From JBBRMW01 sp965246845 (GTDB lineage: Bacteria > Chloroflexota > Anaerolineae > Aggregatilineales > UBA2796), in assembly GCA_965246845.1 (NCBI GenBank), contig CBDFFR010000008.1:496001-560000 (forward strand): a stretch of DNA of 64,000 nt. The letters are read 5' to 3'. Below the pieces are notes generated by a model. It had not been told where the DNA came from. It saw only the letters and a list, made by a program, of their open reading frames with translations, and did no database searches. Position 1 is the first letter of the stretch. Every line of letters starts with the position of its first letter. Below are positions 9,022 through 16,979 of the stretch, one piece after another. The translations under genes and the position numbers were made by a program.

Positions 9022-9057
9022 AAAAGAAAAGGCCAGGTTTCGCCTTAACCTGACCTT
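9022..9057 (-). terminator. Intrinsic terminator in the leuS leader
   Basis: Read on the minus strand, AAGGTCAGGTT (9057-9047), a seven-base loop and AACCTGGCCTT (9039-9029) form an 11-bp stem with one G-U pair, followed by TTTTCTTTT. It lies 35 bases before the leuS ATG and downstream of the only visible promoter. The 5' arm can instead pair with bases 9152-9144 inside the upstream small ORF, which would prevent termination. Confidence 0.82.
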
Positions 9058-9081
9058 ACAGTGAACCGCGCTTTGCAGCGT

Positions 9082-9219
9082 TTAGCGGTGTCTCACCCGG
9101 ACCGGGACGCGCACCGGAATGGGCTGCGGCGGGTTCAGCAGTCGGTCAAGTTCGGCGAGTAAGTCACGAAGTCGCTGGCCGACGCCGATGCCACGCTTCT
9201 TTTGCTGCTGCCTTGCCAT
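9082..9219 (-). CDS. 45-residue leucine-rich leader ORF upstream of leuS
   Basis: ATG 9219 with GAGG at an eight-base distance upstream, TAA at 9084-9082, 45 residues. The N-terminus is basic (MARQQQKKRG), the middle contains six Leu in twelve residues (LRDLLAELDRLL, codons 17-28) including a TTA at codon 20, rare in this GC-rich DNA, and the tail alternates Pro, Val and Arg. It is preceded by a good sigma-70-type promoter and followed after 24 bases by the intrinsic terminator before leuS. Two readings: a leader peptide whose Leu codons sense charged tRNA-Leu, or a conserved small basic protein that happens to share the transcript. No homologue recognised. Nine bases of codons 23-26 are complementary to the terminator 5' arm, favouring the first reading. 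Confidence 0.6.
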   Translation of the reverse strand: MARQQQKKRGIGVGQRLRDLLAELDRLLNPPQPIPVRVPVRVRHR

Positions 9220-9257
9220 AGTGCCTCGCAAAAACTAACTGAACACGATGTCCATAG

Positions 9258-9286
9258 AGTATACCGCAATTCTGGACAGGTGTTCA
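9258..9286 (-). promoter_or_regulatory. Promoter of the leuS leader transcript
   Basis: On the minus strand a -35 of TGAACA (9286-9281, 4 of 6 to consensus), a 17-base spacer and a -10 of TATACT (9263-9258, 5 of 6). Predicted start near 9251, giving a leader of about 260 bases. The 29 bases between the terminator and leuS contain no room for another promoter. Confidence 0.6.
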
Positions 9287-9309
9287 TCACGAACCTGTAT
9301 CGGAAATGC

Positions 9310-9359
9310 AAAAAGCCCACACGTTCCGAGCTGCTTGCGCGCTCAGGAACGAGAGGCTT
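9310..9359 (-). terminator. Intrinsic terminator after tRNA-Ala
   Basis: On the minus strand AGCC plus CGTTCC-T-GAGC pairs with GCTCGGAACG plus GGCT, followed directly by TTTTT. It lies about 30 bases after the tRNA 3' end and separates it from the leuS leader promoter. Confidence 0.75.
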
Positions 9360-9385
9360 CTCCCGCGTTACCATCCTGATTGAAG

Positions 9386-9458
9386 TGGACCTGAAGGGAT
9401 TCGAACCCTTGACCTTCTCAATGCCATTGAGACGCGCTCCCAGCTGCGCCACAAGCCC
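9386..9458 (-). tRNA. tRNA-Ala (anticodon GGC)
   Basis: A 73-base cloverleaf on the minus strand. Acceptor GGGCTTG pairs with CAGGTCC (two wobbles), discriminator A; D stem GCGC/GCGC; anticodon stem TCTCA/TGAGA with loop ATGGCAT, so anticodon GGC reading GCC; T arm AAGGG-TTCGAAT-CCCTT. CCA is not encoded. GCC is expected to be a very common Ala codon here. Confidence 0.95.
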
Positions 9459-9734
9459 ATCCACTTGATTTTCGCTGTAACGTGCGTTCACGGCGACTTC
9501 TAGCGCATTGCTGCGTTCAAAACCGCGACCTTCCGGGCGAGTTCGGCGTAATGGCTCCGCATCTGGCCGTTGCAGGGCTTGCACTGTCCCCTGCTCGCTT
9601 TGCGGTCGCGTACTACTCCCGTGCATTGTCGTTATCGTGTGCAGTTGTTAACGAACACGAGGGATTGTACAGCGTGCGCGGGGTGGTGTCAAGCATAAGG
9701 TAAAATGATGCTGGATAGCCGACGAGGAACCCAA

Positions 9735-10040
9735 ATGTCGAATACAGATCATCTTGCCGCTTTGGTCAGAAAAACGCTTAAGCAGTATGTTGTCTCCAGT
9801 TTCAATGCACGGCTATTCTATTTGGAAGATGCTGATGCACAAATCTTCACGGTTCTCGTTGTACCCTTCAACTATAAAGAACGTCCGCATATTATGCTGA
9901 TGGCAGAAATTGTTGATGAGAAAGTATTCATCATTATAGATCGCACAGACCGACCCCTTGAAGAATATTTGGAGGACGCGGGGATTCCACGCGAGCAGGT
10001 GCTGATCACCTATCTTGGTCAAACACAAGCGCATCTATAA
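9735..10040 (+). CDS. XisI-like small protein
   Basis: 101 residues from ATG 9735, chosen because GAGGAA lies seven bases upstream and a possible TAAAAT -10 at 9701-9706 overlaps the alternative ATG at 9705. The C-terminal half, MAEIVDEKVFIIIDRTDRPL then EYLEDAGIPREQVLITYLG, follows the pattern of XisI (element excision controlling factor), a family scattered through cyanobacteria and Chloroflexi, usually next to a XisH nuclease. No xisH-like partner is adjacent. The DNA is AT-richer than its neighbours, suggesting acquisition. The N-terminal half is shorter and more divergent than typical XisI, so the call is tentative. Confidence 0.5.
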   Translation: MSNTDHLAALVRKTLKQYVVSSFNARLFYLEDADAQIFTVLVVPFNYKERPHIMLMAEIVDEKVFIIIDRTDRPLEEYLEDAGIPREQVLITYLGQTQAHL

Positions 10041-10151
10041 AAACTCGACTGCCTGATAGCTGCGTGAGAAGCATGTTTTTTCGTGTAATAACCTGCCCTG
10101 TGAGCGCAACTATACAGCGTGTTTAATCGCAGGAAAGGTTCATTAATCATC

Positions 10152-10712
10152 ATGGCGCAACAGGAAATCGCAACGCTCGCGGGTGGCTGCTTCTGGTGTC
10201 TGGAAGCCGTCTTCGATATGCTGCGCGGCGTGCAGTCGGTCGAATCCGGGTACATCGCGGGCAAAGTCCCGAACCCGACCTATGAACAGGTCTGCACGGG
10301 TCGGACAGGCCACGCCGAGGCGATCCAGATTACATTCGACCCGGCGGTGATCAGCTTCAAGCAACTGCTTGATGTATTCTTCACCGTCCACGACCCGACG
10401 ACGCTCAACCGTCAGGGCGCGGATGTCGGGTCGCAGTATCGTTCCGGGGTGTATTATCACTCGCCAGAGCAGAAGGCGACTGCCGAAGCCGCAATCACAG
10501 CGCTGAACGCCGCGCAGCTCTACCCAAACCCGGTGGTGACGGAAGTGCTGCCCGCCGATAAGTTCTACGTCGCGGAAGGCTACCATCAGGAATACTACGC
10601 GAACAACCCGTACCAGCCCTACTGCCGCGCGGTCGTCGCACCGAAGGTCGCGAAGGCGCGCAAGGTTTTCCTTGAACAACTGCGTGATACGGCAAAGCAA
10701 CCGCAGGCTTAG
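10152..10712 (+). CDS. msrA: Peptide methionine-S-sulfoxide reductase
   Basis: Cytoplasmic repair enzyme reducing methionine-S-sulfoxide. 186 residues from ATG 10152. The catalytic GGCFWC motif is at residues 11-16 (nucleophile Cys13), followed by VESGYIAGKVPNPTYEQV, GHAEAIQITFDP, the conserved LNRQGADVGSQYRSGVYYH and YHQEYYANNPYQPYC with a C-terminal Cys available for resolving. An in-frame ATG at 10119 would add 11 residues without family similarity. No msrB lies beside it. It is followed by a large palindromic element that may also terminate transcription. Confidence 0.93.
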   Translation: MAQQEIATLAGGCFWCLEAVFDMLRGVQSVESGYIAGKVPNPTYEQVCTGRTGHAEAIQITFDPAVISFKQLLDVFFTVHDPTTLNRQGADVGSQYRSGVYYHSPEQKATAEAAITALNAAQLYPNPVVTEVLPADKFYVAEGYHQEYYANNPYQPYCRAVVAPKVAKARKVFLEQLRDTAKQPQA

Positions 10713-10722
10713 GACTCTGCAA

Positions 10723-10799
10723 GGGTCGGGCAAGTCGCAATAGTGGGCGGACACCGATGTGTCCGCCCCTACGCAGAGAGGACGCGGCTTGCCCGACCC
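10723..10799. repeat. Nested palindromic intergenic repeat, copy 1
   Basis: Outer arms GGGTCGGGCAAGTCGC (10723-10738) and GCGGCTTGCCCGACCC (10784-10799) pair with one G-U position. Inside, GGGCGGACAC (10745-10754) and GTGTCCGCCC (10759-10768) form a perfect 10-bp stem with a CGAT loop. TTTT follows at 10801. A related core, GGCGGAC with GTGTCCGCCC, occurs at 44157-44177 inside other outer arms. Looks like a small non-coding mobile palindrome that can also act as a terminator for msrA. Confidence 0.65.
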
Positions 10800-10881
10800 G
10801 TTTTCCTTGTTAAAAGTATACGGACTAATGCAATTGGGTACTTGAAATTGTTACAATGAAAAGGCTTTATGGAACAATTTC

Positions 10882-11502
10882 ATGACATCTCTGAACGAAA
10901 CTTCACTCGCAAAACACATCTCATTTGAAGAATATTTGAGATGGCCGGATACCGAGTTTTGCGAATGGGAAGACGGAATAATCATCCCGTTTCCGCAAAT
11001 CGATTTGACACATGACGCGCTTTCCCGCTTTTTCCGAAGCGCAGCAGATGTCTACCTCGATTTAACCACTGGCGGGCGCGTTTTGAGTGCGCCATTCGTC
11101 ATGCGCGTATCCGATGCGCCGAATGCGCGTCAGCCGGATGTGATGATCGTCAAACAGGAAAACCTCAGCCGCGTCAAACGCACGTACCTCGACGGTCCCG
11201 CAGATGTTGTCATCGAAGTCATTTCAGAGGAAAGCGTGGACCGGGATCGCGGTCGCAAGTTTATCGAGTATGAAGCCGGGAAAGTGAAAGAGTATTGGAT
11301 CATCGATCCGTTGCGCCAGGAGATGTTGTTTTACACCTTGAACGATGAAGGGTTATTCCAGCCTATACCGCTGGATGCGTCAGGTGTCTTTCGCTCGATT
11401 GCACTGCCGAACTTTGCGCTTGATGTACGCAATTTCTGGAAGCAACCCATCCCGGATACGTTCGATACCGTTTCACTCGTACAGCGGATGCTCGCGACAT
11501 AA
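10882..11502 (+). CDS. Uma2 family (DUF820) endonuclease-like protein
   Basis: 206 residues with the PD-(D/E)xK-type Uma2 fold: SFEEYLRWPDTEFCEWEDG, ARQPDVMIVKQENL (acidic active-site residue in QPD), GPADVVIEVISEES (E-V-I motif) and RGRKFIEYEAGKVKEYWIID (basic and Glu positions). Uma2 proteins are extremely abundant in Chloroflexi and cyanobacteria and are assumed to be nucleases, sometimes transposon-associated; the cellular role is unknown. It stands alone between the palindromic repeat and the M23 gene. A second Uma2 gene is at 18375. Confidence 0.8.
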   Translation: MTSLNETSLAKHISFEEYLRWPDTEFCEWEDGIIIPFPQIDLTHDALSRFFRSAADVYLDLTTGGRVLSAPFVMRVSDAPNARQPDVMIVKQENLSRVKRTYLDGPADVVIEVISEESVDRDRGRKFIEYEAGKVKEYWIIDPLRQEMLFYTLNDEGLFQPIPLDASGVFRSIALPNFALDVRNFWKQPIPDTFDTVSLVQRMLAT

Positions 11503-11578
11503 CAAGCTCGCTTGCGCAGAAATGCGAACGCGCCTATAGTGATCGGCATCACCGCCGCACATATAAGGATTACGCGCG

Positions 11579-12466
11579 ATGGGCTTTCGGATGCGCTGGC
11601 CGACCAAGACCAAAACCACAATCACACAACACTTTGGCGAACACCCCGAAATTTATAAAGTATTCGGGCTGCCCGGCCACGAAGGGCTGGATTTCGGCGC
11701 GAAGGCCGGGACAGAATGCGTCGCGGTCGCGGATGGGACCGTGATCCGCATCGACCTCGACGGCAATACCAACAAGCAGACCAAACCCTATGGCAATCAG
11801 GTCCGCATTCAGGTCAAAGCCAGCGACGGTGATTTCACGGTTGTCTACGCGCACCTCACGGATGTCACCGTCGCGCTCGGTGTGCAGGTCAAAACCGGAG
11901 AGGTGATCGCGCACACGGGCAGCACCGGCAATTCGACCGGTCCGCATTTGCACGTCACGCTCAAAAAAGCGGGTGCGACGGCGCGTAAGGAAACGACGTA
12001 CATCAACGACATCGTGAACCCGGAACCATTCCTCGATCCTTTTACCACCGCCGAACCCGTTCCGTCGCCTGTGCCAGAACCGCAGCCACAGCCCGTTACG
12101 CCATCGCCTGTACCCGTGCCTGTTCATAAGCCGAATAGCGACAGCCTGCGCTTCGATCTGGATGTGACGATCCCCGATAACACCGTACTGCGTCCCGGCG
12201 TGAAATTCGTCAAGACGTGGCGCGTGACGAACACAGGCTTGAATGCGTGGGGAGAGGGCTATACGCTCACCTATTTTAAAGATGAACCGATGCGGACAGC
12301 GCGCTCAATTCCGCTACCGCCACTGCGCCCCGGCGAAACAGGCGAGATCACGCTCGAACTCACCGCGCCGACCCAGCCCGGCGCGTGCCGTACCGTCTGG
12401 AAGGCGCGCGGCAACGGCCAGTTTTTCGGCATGGCGCTCTTCGCGATCATTAAAATCCAGCCCTGA
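11579..12466 (+). CDS. M23 metallopeptidase fused to NBR1-type FW domain
   Basis: 295 residues. An M23 (LytM) zinc peptidase domain (about 15-150) carries GHEGLDFG (His34, Asp38), YAHL (His92) and GPHLHVTLK (His123, His125), the full metal and catalytic set for cutting peptidoglycan peptides. A Pro/Val-rich linker (157-178) leads to a C-terminal beta-sandwich (about 184-295) with KTWRVTNTGLNAWGEGYTL and the MFFG-like end expected of an FW domain. No signal peptide or membrane segment is visible at the N-terminus (MGFRMRWPTKTKTT), so export is unexplained. AAGGA nine bases upstream supports ATG 11579. Role inferred: cell-wall remodelling or peptide-binding scaffold. Confidence 0.8.
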   Translation: MGFRMRWPTKTKTTITQHFGEHPEIYKVFGLPGHEGLDFGAKAGTECVAVADGTVIRIDLDGNTNKQTKPYGNQVRIQVKASDGDFTVVYAHLTDVTVALGVQVKTGEVIAHTGSTGNSTGPHLHVTLKKAGATARKETTYINDIVNPEPFLDPFTTAEPVPSPVPEPQPQPVTPSPVPVPVHKPNSDSLRFDLDVTIPDNTVLRPGVKFVKTWRVTNTGLNAWGEGYTLTYFKDEPMRTARSIPLPPLRPGETGEITLELTAPTQPGACRTVWKARGNGQFFGMALFAIIKIQP

Positions 12467-12522
12467 CGCGCAACTCGTCCCGCGCGGTATAATGCGGGCG
12501 TAGCGAACCAGGAAAGCAACTC

Positions 12523-13488
12523 ATGCAACGAATCGCAGTCATGACCAGCGGCGGAGACGCGCCCGGCATGAACCCGGCAATCCGCGCGGTGGTCCGCAGC
12601 GCGAACGCCTATGGTCTGGAAGTCTATGGCATCCGTCAGGCCTATAGCGGCCTGCTCGCGGGTGATTTCGAGCGCCTCACCAATCGCGAGGTGAGCGGTA
12701 TTTTGCAGCGCGGCGGGACAATCCTGCAAACCGCGCGTAACGAGGAATTCAAAACCCCCGCCGGGCAGCGTCGGGGGATGCGCCGCCTGAACGAACACGG
12801 CATCGAAGGCTTGATCGTGATTGGTGGCGATGGCAGCCTGCGTGGAGCGCTCGCGCTGCACAAGCTCGGCTTCCCGGTGGTCGGCATCCCCGGCAGCATC
12901 GATAACGACATCCTCGGCACGGATATGTCTATTGGCGTCGATAGCGCGCTGAATACCATTCTGGAAGCGCTGGACCGTCTGCGCGATACCGCGTCAAGCC
13001 ACGAACGCGCGTTCCTGATCGAGGTAATGGGGCGCAACTGTGGCTACCTCGCGCTGATTGGGAGCATCCTCGGCGGCGCGGAAATCACGCTCATCCCCGA
13101 AAAGGATATGGAACTCAGCGAGATCGCGTCTCGCCTCGAAGATGCGTATCTGCGCGGCAAGAACCACGCCATCGCGGTCATCGCGGAGGGCGCGAAGCAT
13201 AAAATCACCGACATCGCCAACTTCCTCGAAAATCACAGCGTCGGCTTCGAGGTCCGCATGACGATCCTCGGCCACATTCAGCGCGGCGGCGGTCCATCGG
13301 CCTATGATCGGTTGCTCGCCACGCGCATGGGTGTGAAGGCAGTCGAATTCATGAAAAACGGACAGAGCGGAATTATGGTCGGGTTGCAGGGACAGGAGAT
13401 CGTTGCGGTCCCAATCGAGGAAGTAACCGCGAGCAATCGCCACGTCGATCTCGATTTCTATAACCTCGCGGATATTCTCTCGCGTTAG
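12523..13488 (+). CDS. pfkA: 6-phosphofructokinase, ATP type (copy 1)
   Basis: Phosphorylates fructose 6-phosphate in glycolysis. 321 residues. ATP loop MTSGGDAPGMN (7-17), GGDG at 101-104 (Asp for Mg, Gly marking ATP rather than pyrophosphate use), catalytic GSIDNDI (124-130), VMGRNCGYLA substrate loop, and GHIQRGGGPSAYDR near the C-terminus. AGGAAAG seven bases before ATG and TATAAT at 12488-12493 support start and promoter. A paralogue with an altered GGNG loop is at 36321, so the two copies may differ in substrate or regulation. Confidence 0.93.
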   Translation: MQRIAVMTSGGDAPGMNPAIRAVVRSANAYGLEVYGIRQAYSGLLAGDFERLTNREVSGILQRGGTILQTARNEEFKTPAGQRRGMRRLNEHGIEGLIVIGGDGSLRGALALHKLGFPVVGIPGSIDNDILGTDMSIGVDSALNTILEALDRLRDTASSHERAFLIEVMGRNCGYLALIGSILGGAEITLIPEKDMELSEIASRLEDAYLRGKNHAIAVIAEGAKHKITDIANFLENHSVGFEVRMTILGHIQRGGGPSAYDRLLATRMGVKAVEFMKNGQSGIMVGLQGQEIVAVPIEEVTASNRHVDLDFYNLADILSR

Positions 13489-13493
13489 ACAGC

Positions 13494-14057
13494 TTACGCG
13501 CGCAGAGCTTCGCTTCCGCTGTCATCATTCGACGGCATGGTGATCTCCAGTGGCGGCAGTGGTTCCGTGCGGCGCGCTTCATCGCTATAGGTTTCGACCG
13601 CAACGATGCGCCGTAGCGCCGGGATAATGTACAGGGTATATCCGGTATCCGGTCGGAAAGCGCGCGCTTCAGTCAACGACAGCCTGAAAATCTGCCCGCT
13701 GATCGTCATGATGCTGCCATTCGGGTTGACGATTAGCGTGGGCTGTCCGGTCAATGCCTGCACCGCGCGCGGACGTATCGCCGCGTCGATGCGGATGATG
13801 TAATGGTAGAAGATATACAGCACGATCATGAACATCAGCCCGCCGACGCACTGGATTTCGCCCCCCTGGACCGACTGCGTGGAGACGACCGCCAGCAGCA
13901 CGATCCCGATGATAATCCCGATGATGATCAGCGCGGTACGGAAGCCTTCGCTGCGGATGATCCCGGCCTGCCGCTCGGAGAGTTTGCCCCGGCGATTCTC
14001 TTCAATATCCTGTTCGTTGAATCCGAACACATGGTCCGGCGAAAGTCGTTCGATCAT
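13494..14057 (-). CDS. Hypothetical membrane protein, two TM helices
   Basis: About 187 residues. Starts with a charged N-terminus (MIERLSPDHVFGFNEQDIEE, NRRGKLSERQ), then two adjacent hydrophobic segments (ALIIIGIIIGIVLLAVV and GLMFMIVLYIFYHYI) and a soluble C-terminal half with a repeated beta pattern (PTLIVNPNGSIMTISGQIFR). GAGG lies six bases before ATG 14057; ATG 14060 is the alternative. Convergent with pfkA, six bases apart. Function not recognised; the topology resembles small membrane proteins with a PH-like cytoplasmic domain, which is only an impression. Confidence 0.62.
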   Translation of the reverse strand: MIERLSPDHVFGFNEQDIEENRRGKLSERQAGIIRSEGFRTALIIIGIIIGIVLLAVVSTQSVQGGEIQCVGGLMFMIVLYIFYHYIIRIDAAIRPRAVQALTGQPTLIVNPNGSIMTISGQIFRLSLTEARAFRPDTGYTLYIIPALRRIVAVETYSDEARRTEPLPPLEITMPSNDDSGSEALRA

Positions 14058-14188
14058 CATGTACCTCAAGCGCGGCATAGGTGCGCCTGCAAAGTAATCA
14101 GCGCTCTATATTGTAGATTATAGTGCTTCGCGACTATTGGAACCGCACATATTCCGCCGATACATCGCTGTGTCCGAAATCACGAGCG

Positions 14189-14860
14189 CTACACTGCTGC
14201 GAGAAACGTATCTTCCTCGCAGCAGTCTTCCTGTTTTTGCATAGTGACGGGGCGCCCATCCAGCGGCACGGGCGTGTAGGACGCCGCGCGCCCGAAGACG
14301 ACCCAAGGCATCAGCGTTCCCGGACGCAAGACCTTGAAGATATGCAAGCCGTAATGATCCGAACACAGCTTGTTAGTGATTGCGAGACTGTCATCAGGAC
14401 TGCTCAGGAGCAACTTGCACGCGACGGAATTGGACGAGACCAGCTCGGTCGGCTGGAAATTGAGTCCGGTTTCGGATAATAGTGGAGTGGTCGCCGGGTG
14501 ATGATACAGCACCCGCAAATCATCCGGGATTGTGTCATGCGTGCCGACGAGGACCAGCGGCGGGATGCGCCGTAAAAACGTCTCGCGGATGACCAGCCCT
14601 TCATCGAAGATTAGCCCGTTCAAGCGTGGGTATGCCCCGGCAACGAGGCACGTTTCGATCTGCCCATCCTTGACGGCCTGCGCCGCGAGTTCAAACGTGG
14701 GGAAGGGCAGAATCGTCTCGGCTTGTCCCCATTCGCGCGCGATGAAAAAACTACAGGTCAGGCAGTTCGGCTCGTCGCAGAGAGTTCCAATATCCTTATA
14801 CGTGAATTGTGTGGTGGTCAACGATTGCATCAATCGGGCGCTTTCATGTACTCGTGTCAC
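14189..14860 (-). CDS. Prephenate-dehydratase-like (type 2 PBP fold) protein
   Basis: About 223 residues. The layout follows prephenate dehydratase or BacA-type proteins: FPTFELAAQAVKDGQIETCL (dimer helix and ligand cleft), VAGAYPRLNGLIFDEGLVI, then VLYHHPATTPLL, SSNSVACKLLLSSPDDSLAI, DHYGLHIFKVL and a final MPWVVFG. The catalytic Thr-Arg-Phe of true prephenate dehydratase near this last strand is missing, and no ACT domain follows, so phenylalanine synthesis is unlikely. The start could be GTG 14860 or ATG 14830; neither has a clear ribosome-binding site. Isolated gene; substrate unknown. Confidence 0.5.
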   Translation of the reverse strand: MTRVHESARLMQSLTTTQFTYKDIGTLCDEPNCLTCSFFIAREWGQAETILPFPTFELAAQAVKDGQIETCLVAGAYPRLNGLIFDEGLVIRETFLRRIPPLVLVGTHDTIPDDLRVLYHHPATTPLLSETGLNFQPTELVSSNSVACKLLLSSPDDSLAITNKLCSDHYGLHIFKVLRPGTLMPWVVFGRAASYTPVPLDGRPVTMQKQEDCCEEDTFLAAV

Positions 14861-15149
14861 TATTGTGTCGTTGCAATGGGAATGTTCAGTGGAACGACTA
14901 TCTGACGCTTCAACTACGCTGAATCTACATCATTTTTCATGAAACATCGTACATCTTCACAAAATTGTAATGTGAATGTGACACCCACGCGCAGCAGTAA
15001 CATTTTTATGATGCAAGCGGCGCGCGTTGACCGGATTTCCGGGAGGATACCTCGGTTCTACTCTACAGACCGCGCGTTGTAACCGCGGAGCCGTCAGGCT
15101 TGCAGCGACTGCTCTTTTTTGCCGTTGAGGTACAATCTGGCTTCGCCTA

Positions 15150-16979
15150 ATGGATATACCGATGATCGCGATCTCCCCACCCAGGACGCAGCGCATTCGT
15201 CGTATGCTGCTACTTGTACCGCTGTTCCTGCTGCTTGCGTTGACCCGTATCCCGCGAACACTTGACGCGAGTATGGATTGGGATGAAATTTATACTGTCT
15301 GGCAATCATTCGGATCGCTCGATCAGGTTGTCGGCTGGGTTCCTTACGACTGGCCGCCGCTCCATTATGCAATTGTCTGGTTCTGGCAAAATCTGGTGGG
15401 TCCGCACCCATTCGTGCAACGCTACTTTTCGACACTGGTGCTTTTTCTTGGCACAGCGTTCATGTTCGCGCTGGTGCGCAAAATCACAAAGCACGTCCCG
15501 GCCTCAGCGCTGGCGGCGCTTGCCTATATCGCGCCCGCGCATATCCTCTACCTCAGCCTGCTGATTCGTGGCTATGTATTCATCTACGCGCTGGCTCCGC
15601 TCCTGACCTACCTGCTGATTCTATATTTCGAGAAGCCGACTTTTCGCCGCGCGCTGTTGATTGCAGTTGTCGGCGCAGCCATGTTCTATATTCATCTGAC
15701 GGCGGTGATTGCATATCTGGTCGCGGGCATCATTACGTTTAGCCTTTTAGGGCGGCGCGTGTGGCGCGTCTGGTTGCCGGGCATTTTAATGGCGCTCTTC
15801 GCGCTGCCGGAAATTCTGGCAAAGTTCACCTTGACGGTGAACCGCTCCGCTAACCTCGTCCAGCAAAGCTTGGCGTCGCCAGTGATCCTGTATCCGGCCT
15901 GGTATTTCAATTTTCTGGGCGCAGGCGCGCCCGTATTCGTTGTCCTGACCCTTGTTGCGCTGCTCGCCGCTCTTACGCTGTCGAAGTACCGACGGCTGAT
16001 AATTGCACTCGTGATTATTGTGGCGATCCCATACCTGAGCTATTCCCTCGCGCGGTTTCTACGTTTCGATGCTTACCGCCATCTGCACGTCTTTACGTTC
16101 GGGATATGTTTTCTGCTCGCGCTTGCTGCCATACGGATGGGGCGCAACTTCACGCTGGTTGCAGGTGCTGCGCTGATTGCGGTCATGCTGCTTCCTGTCT
16201 CGCTCGACGAATTCATCATCTATCAAACCCCGCCCGTCCTCCAGAATTTTGAATGGCTGGCGAAGCACTGGCAAAACGGGGATGTCATGTACCGCGACCC
16301 GACAACGAAGATCATCCAGCCCCATGCGTGGGAATATTTCGCGCGTGTGTACTTTCCGCAGGGACTGCCAATGGTTACATCGCCAGTTGGCTATCGCCGT
16401 GTGTGGTACGCGACCGCCGATGGCTGGAACCTGCCCGAAACAAAGGCACTGGTAGAGAACGGGCGCATCCCGCGCGAGTACGTAGGTCCCTGGAACCTGT
16501 TGTTCCGGCTGTATGAGGGACCACCCGACCTGGTTGGCAAACCTTTCGCGAATGGTCTGCGTTTTCACGGGATGGACATCGAAGGCAGCGTGACCGGACA
16601 ATTTCAGGTCGCGCACGAGAATCAAACGCTGAAACTCAAATTGTGGTGGTCGGTAGACCACGCTATCGAGGCTGATTACAGCATCACCGTTCAGTTTCTC
16701 AATCGCGATGGAGCGCTGATCTCGCAGACCACCGACCGGACTGGCAGCGCCGATGTGCCAAAAGAAACCAGCCATTGGGAGGCGGGGCGTTTCTATGTCG
16801 ATACCCTGATACTCACGACGCCGGATAACAGTATTCTGGGTCAGGGTGCGCTGAATGGTCTGCCCCTGCAACTGATCGTCTATCAGTGGTGGGATGGCAA
16901 GCGGATCGGGCTGCAATATGATGAAGCGGGCGCGCCACCAGAACTGCCGCTTGGCGATTTGAGTATAATGGCATGGTGA
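15150..16979 (+). CDS. GT-C membrane glycosyltransferase (family 39/83-like)
   Basis: 609 residues. Polytopic N-terminal part with about nine to eleven hydrophobic helices and the hallmark loop after helix 1, ASMDWDEIYTVWQSFG, whose Asp-Glu pair corresponds to the catalytic acidic motif of polyprenyl-phosphate-sugar-dependent GT-C enzymes; further VPYDWPPLHYAI before helix 2. The last ~170 residues are soluble and beta-rich. Likely transfers a sugar from a lipid carrier to an envelope acceptor outside the membrane. comEA starts within its last codons (ATGGTGA overlap), so they are cotranscribed. Donor and acceptor unknown. Confidence 0.75.
   Translation: MDIPMIAISPPRTQRIRRMLLLVPLFLLLALTRIPRTLDASMDWDEIYTVWQSFGSLDQVVGWVPYDWPPLHYAIVWFWQNLVGPHPFVQRYFSTLVLFLGTAFMFALVRKITKHVPASALAALAYIAPAHILYLSLLIRGYVFIYALAPLLTYLLILYFEKPTFRRALLIAVVGAAMFYIHLTAVIAYLVAGIITFSLLGRRVWRVWLPGILMALFALPEILAKFTLTVNRSANLVQQSLASPVILYPAWYFNFLGAGAPVFVVLTLVALLAALTLSKYRRLIIALVIIVAIPYLSYSLARFLRFDAYRHLHVFTFGICFLLALAAIRMGRNFTLVAGAALIAVMLLPVSLDEFIIYQTPPVLQNFEWLAKHWQNGDVMYRDPTTKIIQPHAWEYFARVYFPQGLPMVTSPVGYRRVWYATADGWNLPETKALVENGRIPREYVGPWNLLFRLYEGPPDLVGKPFANGLRFHGMDIEGSVTGQFQVAHENQTLKLKLWWSVDHAIEADYSITVQFLNRDGALISQTTDRTGSADVPKETSHWEAGRFYVDTLILTTPDNSILGQGALNGLPLQLIVYQWWDGKRIGLQYDEAGAPPELPLGDLSIMAW

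Noticed and set aside
6177..9053. Plus-strand frame of 958 codons opposite leuS
   Set aside because: It is the antisense shadow of a GC-rich gene; the product is Arg/His/Asp-rich with no domain, while leuS on the other strand has all catalytic motifs.
9082..9100. T-box riboswitch in the leuS leader (GGGTGAGACACCGC resembles the T-box)
   Set aside because: The UGGN bulge needed for the tRNA acceptor end is missing, and the bases are the final codons of the small ORF; no Stem I with specifier loop was found.
14861..15149. Regulatory RNA in the 289-base gap before the GT-C gene
   Set aside because: No strong hairpin, promoter pair or conserved motif was seen.
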